This document shows, piece after piece, positions 16,026-24,000 of a stretch of 64,000 nucleotides of DNA (its first letter is position 1; every line of letters starts with the position of its first letter). The notes below the pieces were generated by a model that saw only the letters and a list, made by a program, of their open reading frames with translations, did no database searches and had not been told where the DNA came from. The DNA comes from Azospirillum sp. TSA2s (lineage in GTDB: Bacteria > Pseudomonadota > Alphaproteobacteria > Azospirillales > Azospirillaceae): assembly GCF_004923315.1 (NCBI RefSeq), contig NZ_CP039650.1, positions 992,001-1,056,000 of the forward strand, in the 5' to 3' direction. The translations under genes were made by a program, and so were the position numbers.

Positions 16026-16580
16026 ATGACCGTATACTTCACCTCCGACACCCATTTCGGCCATGGCGGCGCCCGCGGCCGTTTCCGCCGCCCCTTCGAG
16101 TCCACCGCAGAGATGGACGCGGCGATGGAGGCGAACTGGAACGCCACCGTCGGCCCCGACGACGAGGTCTGGCACCTCGGCGACTTCGCCCTGCACATGA
16201 AGCCCGACGCCATGGCCGCCCTGCTCGGCCGGCTGAACGGCACCAAGCATCTGATCGCCGGCAACAACGACGGCCCCGCAACGTTGACGCTACCCGGCTG
16301 GGCCAGCGTCGGGCATTACGCCGAACTGACGCTGGACGGGGTCGATCTGGTCATGTGCCATTACGCCTTCCGCACCTGGAACGGCATGCACCGGCGGGCG
16401 CTGAACCTGCACGGCCACAGCCATGGCCAGTTGAAGCCGCAGCCCCGGCAGATCGACGTCGGCGTCGATGTCTGGAATTTCCGTCCGGTCACGCTGGTCG
16501 AACTGATGGTTCCCCGCCCGCGGCGGAAGGCGGTCCCGGCTTCTGGCCCGGCTTCGGGGGGCGCGTCAGGCGGCCCCTAG
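16026..16580 (+). CDS. Calcineurin-like metallophosphoesterase
   Basis: 184 residues, starting at MTVYFTSDTHFGH. Metal-binding motifs appear in family order: DTHFGH (residues 8-13), EVWHLGDFAL, IAGNND, MCHYAF and LHGHSHG, which together give the di-metal site. The protein is cytosolic, with no signal peptide, and of the short phosphohydrolase type that is usually annotated only as phosphoesterase. The last 20 residues are a low-complexity Gly/Ala/Pro tail. The 3' end overlaps the convergent GGDEF/EAL gene by 15 bases. The physiological substrate is unknown. Confidence 0.85.
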   Translation: MTVYFTSDTHFGHGGARGRFRRPFESTAEMDAAMEANWNATVGPDDEVWHLGDFALHMKPDAMAALLGRLNGTKHLIAGNNDGPATLTLPGWASVGHYAELTLDGVDLVMCHYAFRTWNGMHRRALNLHGHSHGQLKPQPRQIDVGVDVWNFRPVTLVELMVPRPRRKAVPASGPASGGASGGP

Positions 16581-18971
16581 CGCCGCCTGACGCAGCCGCT
16601 CCATCAACAGGCGGCAGGCGGCCTCGGCCGGCACCGGGCGGCCGGTCAGCCAGCCCTGGACCTGGGTGCAGTTGTGGTGGCGCAGGAAATTGGCCTGCTC
16701 CGTCTTCTCCACCCCCTCGGCCACCACATGCAGGCCCAGCATGTCGGCCATGGCGATGATGGTGGAAACGATGCCGGCGTCCTCGCGCTCGTTCGGCACG
16801 CCGTTGATGAAGGAGCGGTCGATCTTCAGCGTGGTGATCGGCAGCCGCTTCAGATAGCTCAAGGACGAATGGCCGGTGCCGAAATCGTCCACCGCCACCC
16901 GGATGCCCATCGCCTTCAGCGCCGCCAGCACGGCCAGCGCATGGTCGATGTCCTGCATCACCGCGCCCTCGGTGATCTCCAGTTCGATCAGGCCGGGCGG
17001 CAGGCCGTGGCGGTCGATGATGCGCTGGAAATCCTCGGCACTACGGTTGCGCAGATGCTTGGGCGAGATGTTGACGGCGACCGGCACCGGCTCCATCCCC
17101 GCATCCAGCCATTCGCGCATCTGGCGGCAGGCCTCGTCCAGCACCCAATCGCCCAGCGGCACGATGAAGCCGGTCTCCTCCGCCACCGGAATGAACTCGC
17201 CGGGCGGGATCATGATTCCCCGCTCCGTGCCATTCCCCGGCTTCTCCCAGCGCAGCAGTGCCTCGAAGCCTTCCAGCGAGTAGTCGATCAGCGACACCTT
17301 GGGCTGGTAATGCAGGCGGAATTGCTTCAGCGCCAGCGCCGCCCGCAGATCGCCATCCAGCGCCAGCTGGCGCCGCGCCTGTTCTGCCAGTTCGGGACGG
17401 AAGAAGGCATGGCGGCGCCCACCCATCCGCTTGGCGGCATAAAGCGCCGTTTCGGCCGAGCGCAGAAGCGCCTGCGGGTCGTCGCCATCCCAACGTCCCT
17501 CGGCGGCCCCTTCGCCGGCGAGGTCGGTCGGATAGACGGCGATGCCGACCGCCGGGCGGACGTAATGCTCGCAGCCCGGCAGGGTGACCGGCGCGTCGAA
17601 GGCTTCCAGGATGCGCCCGGCGATCGCCGCCGCCTCGTCGGCATCGCGGATCTCCTCCAGCACGACGGCGAAGTCGTCGGTGCCGATGCGGCCGACCAGA
17701 TCGGCGGCGCGCACCGAGGCGACGATCCGCCGCGCCACCTCCTGCAGCAGCGCGTCGCCGGCCTGATGGCCCAGCGTGTCGGTGATCAGCTTGAAGCGCG
17801 ACAGGTCGAGGCACAGCACGGCGAAGGGGCGGCGGTAGCGTCGGCTGCGCTCCACCGCCGCCTCCAGCAGCGATTCGATCATCGCGCGGTTGGGCAGGCC
17901 GGTCAGCCGGTCGCGGGTGGCAAGACGCATCAACTCGCGTTCATGGCGCAGCCGTTCGGTCACGTCGGCCAGCGCGCAGACGAAGCCGCGCCGCCCCTGC
18001 ACCACCAGCGGCGAGACGCTGAGCGAGGCGTCGATCCGTTCGCCGCTTCCCGCGCGTTCGATCCCCAGCGCCTCTTCCCGCACCGGCTCCGGAACGTCCG
18101 CCTCCGCCGCCATGCCGGCCAACAGCGCATCGATCCGCGCGCGGTCGGCGGCGGCGAACAGCGCGGACAGCGGCCGGCCGCGCAGATCCCCGGCAGGATC
18201 CCCGGCAGGATCCCCGGCAGGCACGCCGAACAGCGCCACCGCGGCGGGGTTGTATTCCTCGATCCGGCCGCGGGCGTCGACCAGCAGGATAGCCTCGCCG
18301 ACATTGTTCATGATGCCGGCCAGCCGCTCGTCCCGCTCGATCAGGGCGATGGCGGCGCGGCGGAAGAACTCCATGGCGCGGGCCATCGCGCCGAATTCGT
18401 CGCGGCGGTCGCAGCCGGGAATGTCGATGTCGGTCCGCCCCTCCGTCAGCAGGCGCATGCGATCGGACAGCGCTTCCAGGGGCCCGACGACATGCTGCGA
18501 CAGGAAGCGCGACCCCGGCCAACTCAGCACCAGCAAGGCCGCCAGGAACAGCAGGAAACCCGACGCCTCGATCAGGAAATCGCGGTCGAGGTCGCCGATG
18601 TCGCCGGCGGTGGCGATGGCCCAGCCCCAGGGCTCGAACCGTCCCTGCGCCGTCACCGCGCGGTCGATGGCCGGCCAGCCCGGCGGAACGATGCCGTCCG
18701 TGAAAATCCTGACATGAAAGGGCTTGGCGGACAGCGCCTGCAAGGCCGTCCGCGCGCGGTCGCGCGCCTCGTCGCCGGAGATCGCGCCGGAGGACGCCGA
18801 CCGTTCCAGATCGCGCAGCAGCACGCCCGCCGAATCGACCAGGGCGGCAGCGACCTGCCCCCGCTCGGCGATCATGCCCTGCCGCAGCAGGTAGAGCGCG
18901 GGAATCGCCGCCATCAGGCAGCCGATCAGGCCGATCCAGGTCAGCCAGCGAATCTTGCGGCGCAGCGTCAT
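16566..18971 (-). CDS. Membrane PAS-GGDEF-EAL c-di-GMP signalling protein
   Basis: 801 residues. Membrane helices lie at about 10-30 and 135-155, enclosing a periplasmic sensor segment. HAMP follows to about 205, then PAS at about 215-330, GGDEF at about 345-505 and EAL at about 530-790. The cyclase signature is RIGTDDF rather than GGDEF, so cyclase activity is doubtful. The EAL domain retains EALLRW, NISPKHL, ELEITE, DDFGTGHSS and IDRSF, consistent with active c-di-GMP phosphodiesterase. A tandem 12-bp repeat in the PAS region (18186-18221) encodes repeated PAGD. It is monocistronic and probably controls motility or biofilm; the input signal is unknown. Confidence 0.9.
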   Translation of the reverse strand: MTLRRKIRWLTWIGLIGCLMAAIPALYLLRQGMIAERGQVAAALVDSAGVLLRDLERSASSGAISGDEARDRARTALQALSAKPFHVRIFTDGIVPPGWPAIDRAVTAQGRFEPWGWAIATAGDIGDLDRDFLIEASGFLLFLAALLVLSWPGSRFLSQHVVGPLEALSDRMRLLTEGRTDIDIPGCDRRDEFGAMARAMEFFRRAAIALIERDERLAGIMNNVGEAILLVDARGRIEEYNPAAVALFGVPAGDPAGDPAGDLRGRPLSALFAAADRARIDALLAGMAAEADVPEPVREEALGIERAGSGERIDASLSVSPLVVQGRRGFVCALADVTERLRHERELMRLATRDRLTGLPNRAMIESLLEAAVERSRRYRRPFAVLCLDLSRFKLITDTLGHQAGDALLQEVARRIVASVRAADLVGRIGTDDFAVVLEEIRDADEAAAIAGRILEAFDAPVTLPGCEHYVRPAVGIAVYPTDLAGEGAAEGRWDGDDPQALLRSAETALYAAKRMGGRRHAFFRPELAEQARRQLALDGDLRAALALKQFRLHYQPKVSLIDYSLEGFEALLRWEKPGNGTERGIMIPPGEFIPVAEETGFIVPLGDWVLDEACRQMREWLDAGMEPVPVAVNISPKHLRNRSAEDFQRIIDRHGLPPGLIELEITEGAVMQDIDHALAVLAALKAMGIRVAVDDFGTGHSSLSYLKRLPITTLKIDRSFINGVPNEREDAGIVSTIIAMADMLGLHVVAEGVEKTEQANFLRHHNCTQVQGWLTGRPVPAEAACRLLMERLRQAALGAA
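18186..18221. repeat. Three tandem copies of a 12-bp unit inside the GGDEF/EAL gene
   Basis: ATCCCCGGCAGG repeated three times in frame, encoding PAGD repeats in a PAS-domain loop. Copy number is likely to vary between strains. Confidence 0.8.
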
Positions 18972-19204
18972 CGGGCCCGGCGTCGCTCTCTTGTCCGTTC
19001 GGTAAACGGACGGTTAGTCATGCAGAGGGAAAAGTGACGGCTTCGTTTCAGCCGTGCAATGCAATTTTTCTTCGCACGCGCAACAGATGCCTGTCCAACC
19101 TATACGAAGGTTGCATGCTGCGGCGCTTTGTCCCTGTCGGCGCACTTGGTGTCGGCCGCCACTCGCCTTGTGCTGGCGGGGATGGCGGCCGACGACGGTT
19201 CAAT

Positions 19205-19987
19205 TCAGCGCTGGCCGGGGTAGAGGCGCTGGAACCCTTCGGTGACGCGGGCGATCACGGCCGGATCGCGGTCCCGCCAATAGCGCGGGTCGCGCATCAG
19301 GGTGCGCAGTTCGGCCTCGCCCTCGCCGCCGGCCGGGCGGTTGCCCGCCATCGACAGGGCGGCGGGCTCGCTGCCGGTCATCATCGCGTAGAGCGCCATG
19401 ACACCTTCGTAGGTGGTCGCCAGCCCTTCCACCGCGGCCGGCGGCAGGGTCTTGCCGGCCCAGGCCAGCAGTTGCCGCGACACCTCACGCCAGCGCTCCT
19501 CGCCGCCGAAGCGGGCGACCAGCCGCTCGACCTCCCGCTCCGCCTGGAACTCGGCGGCCATGGTCTGGATCAGCGGGATCATCCGCTCGGCGGCGAGATC
19601 GTAGAGAAGCTGCGCCTGGTTTGGGGTATAGCCAGCCTCGTGCAGGCGGCCGTTGATCTCCGGATCGGGCTGGAACAGGCCATGGTCGCAGGCGATGCTG
19701 TAGCCGTCCGGCGTCTCCGGCGCGCCCAGCAGCCGGCGAAGCTGCGCCGGGTCGAGGCTGGCCGGATCGAAGGGAGCGGCTGCGGGGACCGACTCGGTTG
19801 CAGCGTCTGGCGGCGTCTGCCCGGACCGCCCCTGCGACGACAGGCGGCGTTCCAGCTCCAGATAGGATTTCAGAAGAGCCTCGACGCGCAGGGCGCCGGT
19901 CTTGGGATCGCGGAACTTCTCCGGGATCGGCAGCGGCGGAGCGCCATCGATCGCGGCTGCGGATTCGGTCAGCAGAGTGTCGGCCAT
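19205..19987 (-). CDS. Phage capsid assembly (scaffold-like) protein
   Basis: 260 residues. The ATG at 19987 is chosen because AGGAG lies six bases upstream. The organisation matches T7-like head assembly or scaffolding proteins: a Pro/Ala-rich acidic N-terminus (PPLPIPEKFRDPKTGALRVE, then ALLKSYLELERRLS), an unstructured middle, and a helical C-terminal half ending in DPRYWRDRDPAVIARVTEGF. It follows portal and Bbp19-like genes in the same direction, the usual order in T7-like phages. The major capsid gene expected next is absent: the following gene is a chromosomal GGDEF/EAL gene, with 233 bases of non-coding sequence between. It is therefore part of a truncated head module. Confidence 0.75.
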   Translation of the reverse strand: MADTLLTESAAAIDGAPPLPIPEKFRDPKTGALRVEALLKSYLELERRLSSQGRSGQTPPDAATESVPAAAPFDPASLDPAQLRRLLGAPETPDGYSIACDHGLFQPDPEINGRLHEAGYTPNQAQLLYDLAAERMIPLIQTMAAEFQAEREVERLVARFGGEERWREVSRQLLAWAGKTLPPAAVEGLATTYEGVMALYAMMTGSEPAALSMAGNRPAGGEGEAELRTLMRDPRYWRDRDPAVIARVTEGFQRLYPGQR

Positions 19988-20035
19988 CATCAACTCCTGC
20001 AGGGAAGGGAAAGAGGAGAGCGGCAGCACCGCCGG

Positions 20036-20320
20036 TCAGCCCGCCCGCCCGCGCGCGACCAGCGCGAGGATGGTGGCGACCAGCTGGCGCTGACCTTCGA
20101 GGTGGCGCAGCGCCGCCTCCGGCGCGTCGGGACCAAGCGCGCGGTCGAGCGTCATCGCCCGCAGCACCGCCAGAACCCGCAGGCCGTCACCCCCGGCGAA
20201 GCAGCGGGCGAAGCTGGGCGCCGGATCGGCGTCGGTTGCCGTGGCGGGGTCCGGACCGGCGGAGGGCGAAGCCTCCAGCCAGTCCCAGCCGGCCTGTTCG
20301 CCGGTCGTGCGCTCAGCCAT
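20036..20320 (-). CDS. Bbp19-like small phage protein
   Basis: 94 residues. The start at 20320 overlaps the end of the portal gene by eight bases. After a low-complexity N-terminus, the segment FARCFAGGDGLRVLAVLRAM and the later HLEGQRQLVATILALV resemble the Bbp19 family (a Gly-anchored helix followed by an EGQR helix), small proteins found just after the portal gene in T7-like and related phages. The function in the virion is unknown. The family call rests on pattern and on position between portal and scaffold. Confidence 0.6.
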   Translation of the reverse strand: MAERTTGEQAGWDWLEASPSAGPDPATATDADPAPSFARCFAGGDGLRVLAVLRAMTLDRALGPDAPEAALRHLEGQRQLVATILALVARGRAG

Positions 20321-21893
20321 TGGAGGTTCCGGCATCGGCCGTCGCCACGGGGGATGCCGGCGAAGGCGGAGGGGCAACAACAGGGGTGGCCGCAGGTGCG
20401 GCGACCTCCGCCCGCATCAGCTTGGCCGGCACGCCGAAGGCCTCGCCGAGCCAATGGGCGGTCGCCGCCGCGTCCACCGTCGCCTCCGCCTCCGGCCCCA
20501 GCGCCTTGACGCTGTCCAGCCAGCGCAACGCCGCCTGCACGTCGCGCTGGGCCTGCGCCTGGGCGAGCGGGGAGCGGTGCTGCAATTCCACCAGCCGGCC
20601 ATCGACGGTGATGTCGGGGATCTCGCCGCGCCGGCGCAGGATTGAGACCGCCCGCAGCACCAGCGGCGTCATCAGCTCCGCCTGCAGCCGGCCATAGGTG
20701 GCGCCGAGCAGCCGCGCCATTTCGACCGAACGCTCCAGCACCTCGGTCGCGGTCATCCGCGCCGACTCCACCGGACCCAGACGGTCGACCAGCAGCGCGT
20801 GGCGAATGCGGCCGCGCAGATCGTCCAGAACCAGTTGCGACACATCGAAGCGGCCGGGATTGGCCAGCGGCGTCAGCCCGGCCGATCCCACCGCCTTCGG
20901 GATGATGGTACCCGGCACCAGCCGGATGGTGGTTGGATTCAGCACCCCGTCGTCATCGGCCTGCCAGATGCCGGTGACGGCGATGGAGGCGTTCTTCAGC
21001 ACCAGTTCCACCACCTTGTTGGCGGTCTTGATGTCGGGCAGCGCCTTCATCACCGGCGAGCGGCCATAGGTCTCGCCCGGTGCCTTCAGCCAGCGGAAAT
21101 TGACGAAGGGGGATTGGGCGAAGCGCCCCTGGGCCAGCCAGGACGGTTCGGCCAGCCCGCTGTCCAGCACCACGCCCCAGCGATAGGCCGCACCGTCGGG
21201 CAGCACCGCCTCGACCAGGGGGAAGCGGCTGTCGGGATTCTCGGCCGCCTGCTTGCGCAGTTCGTCGGGCAGGTCGGCTCCGGGAAAGCGCTGGAGGATC
21301 TGGGCCAGCGTCGCCTCGCTGCGGCGGAAGGTGGCGTCGAGCCGGCCGTCCGGTCCCTCCTCCAGAACCGCCTCGGCCAGCGGCACGGCGGTGAAGCGCA
21401 GGCTGGAGGGCGCGCCGGGGGCGGCCTCCTCCATCAGCAGGCTGGCTGTGCCGACGGTGACGAGGTCGAGGAAGGCCTGATGGATCTCCACCGCGAAGTT
21501 GGAGCGGTCGAAATGGGCCTGGACGATGCCGGCGGCGCGGTCGAGCAGCGGGGCGACGCGATCGCGCTCCGCCCCCGTCAGGGTGGGGCCGGGCTGGAAG
21601 CCGAACCAGCGCGACCAGGGCGGCGTCAGTTCCGACAGCAGGCTGGCCGCCAGTTGCTCCACCGCGTCGGGCGCGGTGCCGTCGAACAGGCGGTCGACCC
21701 GGCGTTCGCCCGGCGTGCCTCCGCCACGGAAGGGCCGGCCGTTGGGCAGCGCATGGTCGTAGCAGTCCTGCCAATGGCTTTCCCACACGGTGCGCCGTTC
21801 GCGGGCGGCACGGTAGCGCTCCAGCAGGACCTCGGGCTCCGACAGGTCACCCTTCCGGCGGGCGGGCGGTTTCACGGCTGCGGATGCGGGCAT
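20313..21893 (-). CDS. Phage portal (head-to-tail connector) protein
   Basis: 526 residues; the ATG at 21893 overlaps the preceding gene by 22 bases. It belongs to the T7-type head-tail connector family. LLERYRAARERRTVWESHWQ at about 17-36 is followed by DGTAPDAVEQLAASLLSELTPPWSRWF, with DIKTANKVVELVLKNASIA and GRIRHALLVDRL further on, all typical of the portal wing, stem and crown. It forms the dodecameric DNA channel of the capsid. The reading frame is intact and of normal length, so the gene is not obviously decaying although capsid and terminase genes are missing nearby. The C-terminus is a Pro/Ala-rich tail. Confidence 0.88.
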   Translation of the reverse strand: MPASAAVKPPARRKGDLSEPEVLLERYRAARERRTVWESHWQDCYDHALPNGRPFRGGGTPGERRVDRLFDGTAPDAVEQLAASLLSELTPPWSRWFGFQPGPTLTGAERDRVAPLLDRAAGIVQAHFDRSNFAVEIHQAFLDLVTVGTASLLMEEAAPGAPSSLRFTAVPLAEAVLEEGPDGRLDATFRRSEATLAQILQRFPGADLPDELRKQAAENPDSRFPLVEAVLPDGAAYRWGVVLDSGLAEPSWLAQGRFAQSPFVNFRWLKAPGETYGRSPVMKALPDIKTANKVVELVLKNASIAVTGIWQADDDGVLNPTTIRLVPGTIIPKAVGSAGLTPLANPGRFDVSQLVLDDLRGRIRHALLVDRLGPVESARMTATEVLERSVEMARLLGATYGRLQAELMTPLVLRAVSILRRRGEIPDITVDGRLVELQHRSPLAQAQAQRDVQAALRWLDSVKALGPEAEATVDAAATAHWLGEAFGVPAKLMRAEVAAPAATPVVAPPPSPASPVATADAGTSNG

Positions 21894-22270
21894 TCGCGGT
21901 TTCCTCCGGTCAGGTGGCGGTGCAGTTGCCAGGGGGTCAGCACCCGGCGGGCGCGCAGCCCGATCAGGCGCTTGACCGCCTCGACGCAGGTGAAGGGTCC
22001 CCAGGGGGCGGGGCCGGCCGGGCGGCGCAGCGGCGCGGAATCCACCGTCAGCCCCTGGGCGCGGTACCAGCCCGGCAGGTCGAACCCGGCCGGCAGGTCC
22101 AACACGGCCACGTCGGTGAAGCCCGCCAGCGGATCGACCGCCACCCAGCGCCGCCCGTCGGTCAGCAACGCCAGGCAATGGCGGAATCCCGGCTTCAGCA
22201 GACGCAGCCACCACAGCGGCGCCTCCCCGCGATAGACCACCCAGGCCGCCGTCCAGGGAGTGGCGGTCAT
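21872..22270 (-). CDS. Small phage-module protein with Cys/His/Asp motifs
   Basis: 132 residues, start overlapping the preceding stop as ATGA. Visible features are WLRLLKPGFRHCLALLTDG, then WVAVDPLAG and, near the C-terminus, PWGPFTCVEAVKRLIG and LTPWQLHRHL. A His early, an Asp in the middle and a Cys late resemble a circularly permuted papain-like fold, but this is inference. Position before the portal gene suggests a role in the phage head module. No confident family was recognised. Confidence 0.6.
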   Translation of the reverse strand: MTATPWTAAWVVYRGEAPLWWLRLLKPGFRHCLALLTDGRRWVAVDPLAGFTDVAVLDLPAGFDLPGWYRAQGLTVDSAPLRRPAGPAPWGPFTCVEAVKRLIGLRARRVLTPWQLHRHLTGGNRECPHPQP

Positions 22271-22683
22271 CGGGCGATGCCCCGGACAATGCCCTTCTCG
22301 CGCAGGGCGGGGGCAATGACGGCGAAGGCCTCGGTCCACAGGGAATGGGCGCGCTGTTCGCGGAAGCGATCCGGCTCCGGCGCACTCTGGCGGCGGCCGT
22401 AATGGACCATGACATGCAGATGGTCGCGCATCAGCTTGCGCATTCGAAACAGGCGGTCGACCACCCGCAGAACGTCCTGCGGCTCGCAGGGCCGCGCCAC
22501 CTGCCCGCAGCCGGCGACCACCCGCGCGCCCGCCGCCTTGGCGTCATGCGCCTGCACCGCCCAGAACCACGCCTCTTCCGCGTCGGCGAAGGGTTCGCCG
22601 TCGACACTGTAAGGCTCCGCCTTCAAGGGCACGATCTGGGACAGGCGGGCGGCGGACAAAGCGGAGGCGGCCGGACTCAGCAT
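22267..22683 (-). CDS. First gene of the orphan phage head module, unknown function
   Basis: 138 residues with AAGGAG seven bases before the ATG. The protein is helical: YSVDGEPFADAEEAWFWAVQ, a Cys pair (AGCGQVARPCEP), a VLRVVDRLFRMRKLMRDHL helix and a C-terminal LWTEAFAVIAPALREKGIVRG. The basic helices and the promoter-proximal place in a late-type operon would suit an antiterminator or packaging accessory factor, but this is inference from position only. It is divergent from the S24 repressor gene, with 161 bases of control region between. Confidence 0.6.
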   Translation of the reverse strand: MLSPAASALSAARLSQIVPLKAEPYSVDGEPFADAEEAWFWAVQAHDAKAAGARVVAGCGQVARPCEPQDVLRVVDRLFRMRKLMRDHLHVMVHYGRRQSAPEPDRFREQRAHSLWTEAFAVIAPALREKGIVRGIAR

Positions 22684-22803
22684 GCTGGTCTCCTTGCGGC
22701 TTCGGATTTTTGAAAGAGCGGGCGCCGGGCCTGGGTTGTGGCCGCGCCATCCGTTTGCGTTATGTTCCGCCCAATGCGCGCGGTCAACAGGTTTATGAAA
22801 AAG

Positions 22804-22813
22804 TTCCTAGGGA
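22804..22813. promoter_or_regulatory. Candidate operator of the S24 repressor
   Basis: TTCCTAGGGA, a near-perfect palindrome centred on CTAG, 31 bases before the repressor start codon in the divergent control region. Related sites occur at 23640 and 24834. Confidence 0.35.
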
Positions 22814-22844
22814 CGCTGTCGCCGCTTTATGAGATTATCGTCCC

Positions 22845-23477
22845 ATGCTGAAACACACGGACATCTGGCGGGCCATCGACCGTCTTGCGGCGCAGCACGG
22901 GCTCTCCGCCTCCGGGCTGGCGCGGCGCGCCGGACTGGACCCGACGACCTTCAACAAGAGCAAGCGCACGACCAACGACGGCAAGCTGCGTTGGCCCTCG
23001 ACGGAAAGCATCTCCAAGGTGCTGGACGCCACCGGCGCGTCGCTGTCGGAATTCGTGTCGCTGGTCGGCGACGGCGCCGGCACCGCCCCGCTGCAGCGGG
23101 TTCCGGTGATCGGCTATGCCCAGGCCGGATCGGCCGGCTATTTCGACGACGCCGGCTTTCCCGCCGGCAGCGGCTGGGACGAACTGCTGTTCCCCAGCCT
23201 GGGCGACCCTCACGCTTATGCGCTGGAGATCTCCGGTGACAGCATGGAGCCTGTCTATCGCGACGGCGACACCATCATCGTCTCGCCCGCCGCGCAGATC
23301 CGCCGCAACGACCGCGTCGTCGTCCGCACCAAGGGCGGCGAGGTGATGGCCAAGCAACTGATCCGCGAGACGGCGACCAAGATCGAACTGCTGTCGATCA
23401 ACCGCGCCCACCCCGACCGCAGCATCCCGCTGTCGGACGTCGCCTGGATGGCGCGGATCATCTGGGCGAGCCAGTGA
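22845..23477 (+). CDS. XRE/S24 LexA-like autocleaving repressor
   Basis: A 210-residue two-domain regulator. Residues about 8-65 form a helix-turn-helix (LSASGLARRAGLDPTTFNKSKR). Residues about 95-205 are a peptidase S24 domain, with a likely Ala-Gly cleavage site in YAQAGSAGYF, the catalytic Ser in EISGDSMEPVYRDGD and the Lys in EVMAKQL. All self-cleavage residues are present, so RecA- or damage-linked inactivation is plausible. It is divergent from the orphan phage head module. S24 repressors of this size are also widespread as chromosomal regulators in alphaproteobacteria, so the link to the module is positional inference. Confidence 0.88.
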   Translation: MLKHTDIWRAIDRLAAQHGLSASGLARRAGLDPTTFNKSKRTTNDGKLRWPSTESISKVLDATGASLSEFVSLVGDGAGTAPLQRVPVIGYAQAGSAGYFDDAGFPAGSGWDELLFPSLGDPHAYALEISGDSMEPVYRDGDTIIVSPAAQIRRNDRVVVRTKGGEVMAKQLIRETATKIELLSINRAHPDRSIPLSDVAWMARIIWASQ

Positions 23478-23500
23478 AGTAAAGTTCGGCTTTGGGTGCC

Positions 23501-23618
23501 CCCTCCCCATCCCTCCCCCGCTGTCGCGGGAGAGGGGGTCGGATGCTTGCGGAGGTTATGTGAAGGACGGCGGCAGTTCCCTCTCCCGCGAAGCGGGGGA
23601 GGGTTAGGGAGGGGGCAA
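23501..23618. repeat. GC-rich palindromic repeat pair (REP-like element, copy A)
   Basis: Two inverted GC-rich palindromes (CTCCCCCGC/GCGGGGGAG type) joined by about 50 bases that include GGCGGCAGT, bounded by GCCCCCTCCC and GGGAGGGGGC. Same family as the elements at 38089-38234 and 60864-61322. It lies after the S24 repressor gene. Confidence 0.8.
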
Positions 23619-23639
23619 ATGCCTCTCCATACCCGATCC

Positions 23640-23649
23640 TTCCTAGGAA
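23640..23649. promoter_or_regulatory. Perfect TTCCTAGGAA palindrome
   Basis: A 10-bp perfect dyad 46 bases before the start of the small gene at 23695. It matches the site in front of the S24 repressor in nine of ten bases. Confidence 0.35.
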
Positions 23650-23694
23650 AATTTCCCTTTACCGCTCGCCCCGGAAGGCGCTACCGTCCATTCC

Positions 23695-24000
23695 ATGGAC
23701 CGATCCGCCCGCCTGGACAGCCTTCACCGCACCCATGACGGCCCGACACCGAAGCCCGAGCTTCGCACCGCCCTGCTCGGCGGCGCGGCCCGCGCCAACG
23801 CCGTCAAACGCGCCGCAACGCTCCGCCTGCACACCGATCTCGCGGCCGAAGCGCGCCTCGCATCCGCCCGGCGTCGCGGCGCATTGACCGCGACCGCCTG
23901 CACGACCGATGCGTGGCTGGCCCGCTTGGCCGCCACGCTGGCCCATCACCGCGGGGCGGCGGTGGCGCTGCTCGATCAGCGGAACGCGTATTCCCAATAG
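23695..24000 (+). CDS. Hypothetical protein, Ala/Arg-rich
   Basis: 101 residues with very strong G/C bias at third codon positions, supporting a real gene. The protein is helical and rich in Ala, Arg and Leu (AARANAVKRAATLRLHTDLA), with no signal peptide or membrane segment. Its 3' end overlaps the convergent aminotransferase gene by 25 bases. The preceding palindrome at 23640 may control it. No family was recognised. An antisense frame covers the same region but has poorer codon bias. Confidence 0.55.
   Translation: MDRSARLDSLHRTHDGPTPKPELRTALLGGAARANAVKRAATLRLHTDLAAEARLASARRRGALTATACTTDAWLARLAATLAHHRGAAVALLDQRNAYSQ

Noticed and set aside
16674..19037. Long open frame antisense to the PAS-GGDEF-EAL gene
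   Set aside because: Shadow of a recognised multidomain gene; composition is typical of antisense GC-rich frames.
21894..22415. N-terminal extension of the portal gene
   Set aside because: The extension overlaps two better supported genes and has antisense-like composition; the ATG at 21893 follows the family N-terminus.
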